DNA of 46,843 bases, taken from an uncultured Lachnospiraceae bacterium (GTDB taxonomy: Bacteria > Bacillota > Clostridia > Lachnospirales > Lachnospiraceae). The translations under genes and the position numbers were made by a program. Location of the stretch: positions 1 through 46,843 of the forward strand of contig CAJTLX010000024.1 of assembly GCA_910577165.1 (NCBI GenBank). The letters are read 5' to 3'. This document shows, piece after piece, positions 42,524-46,843 of this stretch. Each line of letters begins with the position of its first letter. Position 1 is the stretch's first letter. The notes beneath the pieces are model-generated. The model was not told the DNA's origin, did no database searches, and saw only the letters and a program-made list of their open reading frames with translations.

Positions 42524-42574
42524 GAAATATCTTGTGAAATTTCTAAAATTTGAGAACCTTTAGAAAATTTTCTA

Positions 42575-42603
42575 TTGCAAAAAAATCTGACCGTCACTAT
42601 AAT
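42575..42603 (+). promoter_or_regulatory. Promoter of the J-domain-like gene
   Basis: Plus-strand -35 TTGCAA (42575-42580), 17-base spacer, -10 TATAAT (42598-42603), 40 bases before the ATG. It is divergent from the tgt promoter, about 50 bases apart. Confidence 0.82.
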
Positions 42604-42642
42604 TTATCAAAAAAGGATTTCTATTTTGGGGAGGATATGTAA

Positions 42643-44772
42643 ATGTTATTACAGGAAGCATTTAAAATATTAAATTTAAACGGGGGCGCAAGCCGTACCG
42701 AAATCCGCCATGCCTACGCAGCTCTAAGCAAGATATATCATGTCGAAACTCATCCCGAAGAATTTGCCCGTCTGCATGAAGCATATAAACTCGCACTCTC
42801 GACAGCAGAAAATGGGACGGCGCAGTTATCCAAGGAGAATTTGCAAACCTCCAAAGAGAACTTACAAGTATCCATGGAAAACTTGCAAATCTCCAAGGAA
42901 AACCTGCAAACATCCACGAAGAACTTACAAACATCCGCTCAGCCTATTTTTCACGAAGAAACGAAAAATCGCCCAGTTTCTGATTTATCGGAAACCAAAA
43001 AGCTCTATCCTTCCACCCTGGACCAATGGGAAGAAAAAAAGAAAGAGGAAAATTCTTCCAATTCTCTTACTTGTTTCCTCGACGATCTTCTTGGTCGTAA
43101 TTTTTCCATTCAAGACTGTAGCGAGATAATACAACTTATTTACTACCGATGCCGCTATGATGAGATCTCTCTGGAAACTGAGTCCATGCTACTTCGCATT
43201 ACCAACGCGGAAAAGGGCATTATCGATGATTTTGAGATAAATAGAGAAATCTTCTCTCTATCGGAAGAGAAAAATTTTCTTAAAATTCCGTGGAAGACCT
43301 GGAAAATATTGAATTGGACCTGTATAATCTGCCATCCTGATTTTTACAGAGCACAAAATACTCTGGCTTTTCTTGATGAACTATATCATTTTTTATCCGA
43401 GGAAACATTAAATTTGCGCAATGGTATCCAGCAGGAATTATATTTTGCCCTCTGTATGACCTACGATTTCTTTTCTGACAAAAAAGAAAATCCGCCGGAA
43501 ACTCCGGAAAAACTTTTGCTTATCAAAATTGAATCCCTTCTTCGCCTCCATCCGGAGCATGACGAATATATAAAAGATCTTAAACTCTGGTCAAACTGTA
43601 AAGAAGCTCGCCGCATTGTGGTCTTCTGTCAAGAAATATATACAAAATTTCTTTCCGCAGACGATCCGGTTTTTGCTACAAATAAAACTAATGCTTCTGA
43701 CTTGGACAAAGCTTTTGATTCGGACGAAATCTCACTTTCCGAAACTGCTGCAAAATTGCTTCTTGACGAGGAAATTCTATGGAAGGAATTTATCTACGAC
43801 CAAATAACCAAATTTTTGGATATGATATCTTCTGATCAATTTCCTAAAAAACGGGAAATATTTTATCAATTTGTAAAAGAGCGCGAAAAATTTCACAAGC
43901 TTTCGAAAATTCGCCAGTATTTTTCCCGCTCTTTTCTCAATTTGTTAGACAATCATATCGCCGAAAATTATATATACAATGCCTGCTATCTGCCGCTTAC
44001 CCTTCGCCTTGACCGGATCAAAAACTGTTATTTTACAAAAAAGATCTGGAAAAAAATTGTATGTCGTCCCATTTTTTTCCAAAAGTTTAAAAACTGGCTT
44101 CTCCCCAAACGCAATGGCTTTTTTTCCGTTCCCTGCATAATGCCTTACGATGTCTGGAAATTACTTCGAAAAAGCTTTGAGGGTTCCTCCCCCTTTGAGA
44201 TGGACAGCATTTCCTATCTGACCACGGAGTTTTATTTTCCGGAATACGAAAAACGCTACCAGAAGGAACTTCTCTGGGAAGCAGATCATATTGAGGAATC
44301 CTATCTAAAAGAAATCCTTCCAATCCCCGCCCTAAGCCAGGGAAAACTTGAGCTTTTGCAAAGCATTGAAGAAGCCGTGCCGGCGGATATCAAGGAAATT
44401 GCAAAAATTTGGGGAAATCTCTCCTTTGACTCTTCTGGATTTGATTTCCTGACCAGAATTGCAAGAGCCATGACCCATTTTAATTTTCTTCTCGTCACAC
44501 AAAAGCACGAGAAAGAAGCCGTGCCGGGGGATGCGTTCTGCTTTTTGGAGGATGAAGTGCTTCTGTACCGAAAAAAAGAAAATCTCCTCTGCCGCCTGAC
44601 CCATCCGGTCTTTTATGATCTGATTTCCTGGAAATTTGAAGCTGCTGCCTTCCACACACTGAGTGGTAAACCGGGCTACGATGAGGATTTCTTAAATACG
44701 GCGTGCAGGGATTTATACTGCTACCGCCATTATGCGGCGCAGAAAAAATACGATCGCCCCCTAACCGATTAA
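42643..44772 (+). CDS. Degenerate J-domain protein
   Basis: A 709-residue cytoplasmic protein. Residues 1-50 fold like a J-domain (AFKILNLNGGASRTEIRHAY, helix II, then FARLHEAYKLAL), but the invariant HPD is replaced by HVE (YHVETHPEEF), so stimulation of a standard Hsp70 ATPase is doubtful. Five seven-residue repeats of the form S-x-E-N-L-Q-x occupy residues 63-97. The rest is a long charged helical region with aromatic and basic patches and no recognised domain (LTCFLDDLLGRNFSIQD, YYRCRYDEISLETESM, and a late EDEVLLYRKKENLLCRLTH). It converges on an Hsp70-family gene, which makes a client-specific chaperone pair likely. GGGGAGGA precedes the ATG. Confidence 0.85.
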   Translation: MLLQEAFKILNLNGGASRTEIRHAYAALSKIYHVETHPEEFARLHEAYKLALSTAENGTAQLSKENLQTSKENLQVSMENLQISKENLQTSTKNLQTSAQPIFHEETKNRPVSDLSETKKLYPSTLDQWEEKKKEENSSNSLTCFLDDLLGRNFSIQDCSEIIQLIYYRCRYDEISLETESMLLRITNAEKGIIDDFEINREIFSLSEEKNFLKIPWKTWKILNWTCIICHPDFYRAQNTLAFLDELYHFLSEETLNLRNGIQQELYFALCMTYDFFSDKKENPPETPEKLLLIKIESLLRLHPEHDEYIKDLKLWSNCKEARRIVVFCQEIYTKFLSADDPVFATNKTNASDLDKAFDSDEISLSETAAKLLLDEEILWKEFIYDQITKFLDMISSDQFPKKREIFYQFVKEREKFHKLSKIRQYFSRSFLNLLDNHIAENYIYNACYLPLTLRLDRIKNCYFTKKIWKKIVCRPIFFQKFKNWLLPKRNGFFSVPCIMPYDVWKLLRKSFEGSSPFEMDSISYLTTEFYFPEYEKRYQKELLWEADHIEESYLKEILPIPALSQGKLELLQSIEEAVPADIKEIAKIWGNLSFDSSGFDFLTRIARAMTHFNFLLVTQKHEKEAVPGDAFCFLEDEVLLYRKKENLLCRLTHPVFYDLISWKFEAAAFHTLSGKPGYDEDFLNTACRDLYCYRHYAAQKKYDRPLTD
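42829..42933 (+). repeat. Five 21-bp tandem repeats in the J-domain-like gene
   Basis: Five in-frame units of 21 bases beginning TCC and centred on GAN AA(T/C) encode S-K-E-N-L-Q-T and variants. Units differ mostly at third positions, meaning the array is not brand new. The heptads may form a coiled coil, and their number could vary between strains. Confidence 0.92.
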
Positions 44773-44780
44773 CCAAATTT

Positions 44781-44803
44781 GGGGAGTGAACATTTCACTC
44801 CCC
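44781..44803. terminator. Hairpin between convergent J-domain and Hsp70 genes
   Basis: GGGGAGTGAA pairs perfectly with TTCACTCCCC around CAT. No adjoining T-run on either strand, so it is a weak terminator at best, but its place between two converging stops fits. Confidence 0.6.
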
Positions 44804-44818
44804 TAAGTACAGAAAAAA

Positions 44819-46585
44819 TTAAATTCCTTCCTCTTCTTCTCCAAATTCTTCTCTAAATTCTTCCCCGTCAAACTTAGATCTCAAGCACATATCCAAGGCA
44901 ATCAACTCCTGCAACACTCTCTTTCCCGCCTTTCGAATCCGAACCGGCGATTTACTTTTCCATGCATAATTATAATACTGTATGATTTGATCCACGTACT
45001 CCCTGCGCGTCCCCGATGTCTGGGAAAACAATCGTTCTCCCATTAAAAGAATTGCCTTTCGCTCCTCTTCCTCCTGTAAAAGATGCTGCTGCGCCAGGAG
45101 CCATTCTCTTTTTTCGGAAAGTTTTTCCGGCGATAATTGCCGAAGTCCACTAACTAATGTGACCGTTTTTTTCTCTCCGGTTGAATCGCTTGCCACAAAA
45201 ACTTCAAGAATTCCATTAATATTATAGGTGAAACTTACAAAAACACCCTCTTTTCCCGCGGGGGCTTTCGGAACCGGAAAATAAAGTTCCCCGATCTTTA
45301 AATTTTGTTCGGGATAATAACTCTCCCCCTGATAAACCCCAATACGGATTTCCTCCTGAAATTCCGAGGCGGTAACAAAATGCTTTGTGACGCGGCAGGG
45401 CAGAATATTATTGCGTTCAATCATCATACACATCTTGCCCTTGCCATCCTCAAGATCGCCCTGCACCCGCACGCCAAGCGAAAACGGACAGACATCCGTC
45501 ATAAGAATATCCCTTACTTCCTCCTTCCTCTCCTTGATTGCGGCATAGAGTCCAATTCCCTGCGCAACCAAAAAATCCGGATCGCCTCCCACACAGATTT
45601 CCCTCCCGAAAAGACGGCTTAAAAAGATCTGCACCGCGGGCATACGGGAGGAACCCCCGACAAGCAGCACCTGTGTGATATCGGTAAGCTGTAATCCCGC
45701 GTCTGAAACTGCCTGCAAAACAAGATTTTTCATTCGTCTAAACAACCCCGGCGCAAGTGCAAAAAGCTTCTCCACGGTCAGATCCATCGAGAGATTTTTC
45801 CCCTCCTGCGGATAGAGCATTTTCACCTTATCCTGCACGGATAATGCCTCCTTGCAGAGTTTACTCTCAAATTTGAGTGCGGTTTTCTCCTTCTCGCTAA
45901 ACGCCTTCCAATCAAGATTATTCTCCGCGCAGAACGCGGCAGCGATCGCCTCGTCAAAATCCGTACCTCCCAAGTGGTTATCCCCGGCGATCGCTGTGAT
46001 CTCCACAATATTCTCAAAGCAGTCAACTACGGAAACATCCAGAGTTCCTCCCCCAAAATCAAAAACTAAAAGACATTGCTCCGCTGCCTCTTCTGCTGTT
46101 TTTCTAAAAATTTCCTCTTCTTGAACAGTAAGTGCCGCCGCAGAAGGCTCATTGATTATCCGATCACATACTATTCCGGCAAGTTCTGCTGCAAGCTTTG
46201 TCGCATACCTTTGATCATTGTTAAAATATGCGGGTACGCTGATCACCGCCTCCGTAATTTCCTCGCCCAAAAAATTTTCTGCTGCCTCCTTAATTCTTTT
46301 TAGCACCAGCGCGGAAAGCTCTTCCGGCAAAAATTTTTTCCCTGCCAGATCATAGCATTTTTTTGTGCCCATAAAACGCTTAAAATTTGAGGCACAACGC
46401 TGTGGGGCAAGCAGTTCTTCCTCCCTTGCCGCATACCCCGTAAGGATATTTCCCTCCGCATCCACTGCCACAATACTTGGTATAATATAATTTCCGGATT
46501 CATCCGGAATCAAACAGACTTTTCCATCCCGCCAGATTGCCGCAAGGCTGTTTGTTGTTCCGAGGTCAATTCCAATTACCGCCAT
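44819..46585 (-). CDS. Hsp70-family chaperone (HscC-like)
   Basis: A 588-residue DnaK relative. The nucleotide domain has AVIGIDLGTTNSLAAIWRDG at the start, AVISVPAYFNNDQRYATKLA, INEPSAAALTVQEEE, LVFDFGGGTLDVSVVDC and LVGGSSRMPAVQIFLSRLFG. The substrate domain begins about residue 360 (DVCPFSLGVRV), but the lid is short and ends in Glu-rich EEFGEEEEG, lacking the DnaK C-terminal tail. This pattern fits the shorter HscC-like group that works with its own J-protein. I use ATG 46585, seven bases after AAGGGAAGGG; 14 codons upstream is another ATG without a site. Partner gene: the converging J-domain-like protein. Confidence 0.94.
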   Translation of the reverse strand: MAVIGIDLGTTNSLAAIWRDGKVCLIPDESGNYIIPSIVAVDAEGNILTGYAAREEELLAPQRCASNFKRFMGTKKCYDLAGKKFLPEELSALVLKRIKEAAENFLGEEITEAVISVPAYFNNDQRYATKLAAELAGIVCDRIINEPSAAALTVQEEEIFRKTAEEAAEQCLLVFDFGGGTLDVSVVDCFENIVEITAIAGDNHLGGTDFDEAIAAAFCAENNLDWKAFSEKEKTALKFESKLCKEALSVQDKVKMLYPQEGKNLSMDLTVEKLFALAPGLFRRMKNLVLQAVSDAGLQLTDITQVLLVGGSSRMPAVQIFLSRLFGREICVGGDPDFLVAQGIGLYAAIKERKEEVRDILMTDVCPFSLGVRVQGDLEDGKGKMCMMIERNNILPCRVTKHFVTASEFQEEIRIGVYQGESYYPEQNLKIGELYFPVPKAPAGKEGVFVSFTYNINGILEVFVASDSTGEKKTVTLVSGLRQLSPEKLSEKREWLLAQQHLLQEEEERKAILLMGERLFSQTSGTRREYVDQIIQYYNYAWKSKSPVRIRKAGKRVLQELIALDMCLRSKFDGEEFREEFGEEEEGI

Positions 46586-46700
46586 TTTTTCCCTTCCCTT
46601 TGCAGAAATTTTAAGGGGCTGCCGCAAAAGAAAAATATATTAAACATATAGTGTATTATTTCCTTTTTTACGGCAACCCCTTTTTATGCGTACAAGCACC

Positions 46701-46843
46701 TTACCCGCGACTTTTTCCCATACAGAGAATTCCAAGCGCGCCCGGACCTGCGTGCGCTCCGATACTTGGACTTACGGTATTTACCATCACAGTCTTTCCC
46801 GTTTTTTCCTTTAATGTATCGGCAACCATTTTTGCATCTTCCA
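46701..46843 (-). CDS. DegV-family protein, 3' part
   Basis: The last 46 codons of a fatty-acid-binding DegV-family protein; its 5' part is beyond the window. The C-terminal family motif is clear: VMVNTVSPSIGAHAGPGALG, with ILCMGKSRG to the stop. In Firmicutes such proteins (FakB) carry fatty acids to the kinase FakA. The following hairpin is GC-rich but its T-run is interrupted. Confidence 0.88.
   Translation of the reverse strand, partial: EDAKMVADTLKEKTGKTVMVNTVSPSIGAHAGPGALGILCMGKSRG

Noticed and set aside
42700..42770. THPEEF read as a shifted HPD motif of the J-domain
   Set aside because: It lies three residues further on, at the start of helix III, and reads HPE; the loop position itself reads HVE.
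46616..46685. Strong terminator between DegV and Hsp70 genes
   Set aside because: The arms AGGGG-TGCCG and CGGCA-CCCCT pair, but the loop is about 40 bases and the T-run on the coding strand is interrupted.

Overview
The window reads as chromosomal DNA of a Gram-positive anaerobic gut-type Clostridia, most likely a Lachnospiraceae. Supporting signs are lipoprotein signal peptides of Firmicutes type, strong AGGAGG ribosome sites, sigma-A promoters with 17-bp spacers, a T-box leader, a C_GCAxxG_C_C protein, a TIGR04086 membrane protein near yajC/tgt, and DUF5696-type transporter genes. No phage, insertion sequence, CRISPR array, tRNA or rRNA was recognised.

Layout. 1-5.1 kb: branched-chain amino-acid genes (T-box leader, ilvD, a small unknown gene, ilvB, then an unknown gene cut by the window edge), all on the minus strand. 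5.2-6.4 kb: pepT. 6.6-10.7 kb: a xylo-oligosaccharide GH8 enzyme, a Gfo/Idh oxidoreductase and a ThuA-like protein, facing a divergent AraC-family regulator that carries an in-frame stop at codon 11. 10.8-12.7 kb: a DUF1963 protein and a PflX-like radical SAM enzyme. 12.9-15.3 kb: a polar amino-acid ABC importer. 15.3-19.6 kb: an ABC-2 exporter, a C_GCAxxG_C_C protein and an HD-GYP protein.

19.7-33.0 kb is a sugar-utilisation region centred on fructans: fructokinase, intracellular GH32, LacI regulator, a surface GH32-like lipoprotein, a sugar ABC importer (binding protein and two permeases), a damaged fusion of two transporter-associated genes, a Cof-type HAD phosphatase, and a GH172 (DUF2961) enzyme with a PHP-domain protein. 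The likely scheme is extracellular or surface cleavage, import of short fructosides, cytoplasmic hydrolysis and phosphorylation of fructose.

33.0-33.5 kb holds a probable 6S RNA with its own promoter and terminator, next to a structured repeat whose second copy lies at 12.7 kb. 33.5-37.7 kb: a two-component system, a second HD-GYP protein and a PilZ protein (c-di-GMP signalling without a recognisable GGDEF gene here). 37.9-42.4 kb: a secreted Ig-like protein, TIGR04086, a PHP phosphatase, yajC, an unknown gene with its own promoter, and tgt. 42.6-46.6 kb: a degenerate J-domain protein convergent with an Hsp70-family protein. The window ends in the 3' part of a DegV-family gene.

The observations most worth a second look are the covarying two-copy structured element, the deletion fusion in the sugar transporter operon, the nonsense codon in the AraC gene, and the duplicated leader segments flanking a small unknown gene inside the ilv operon.
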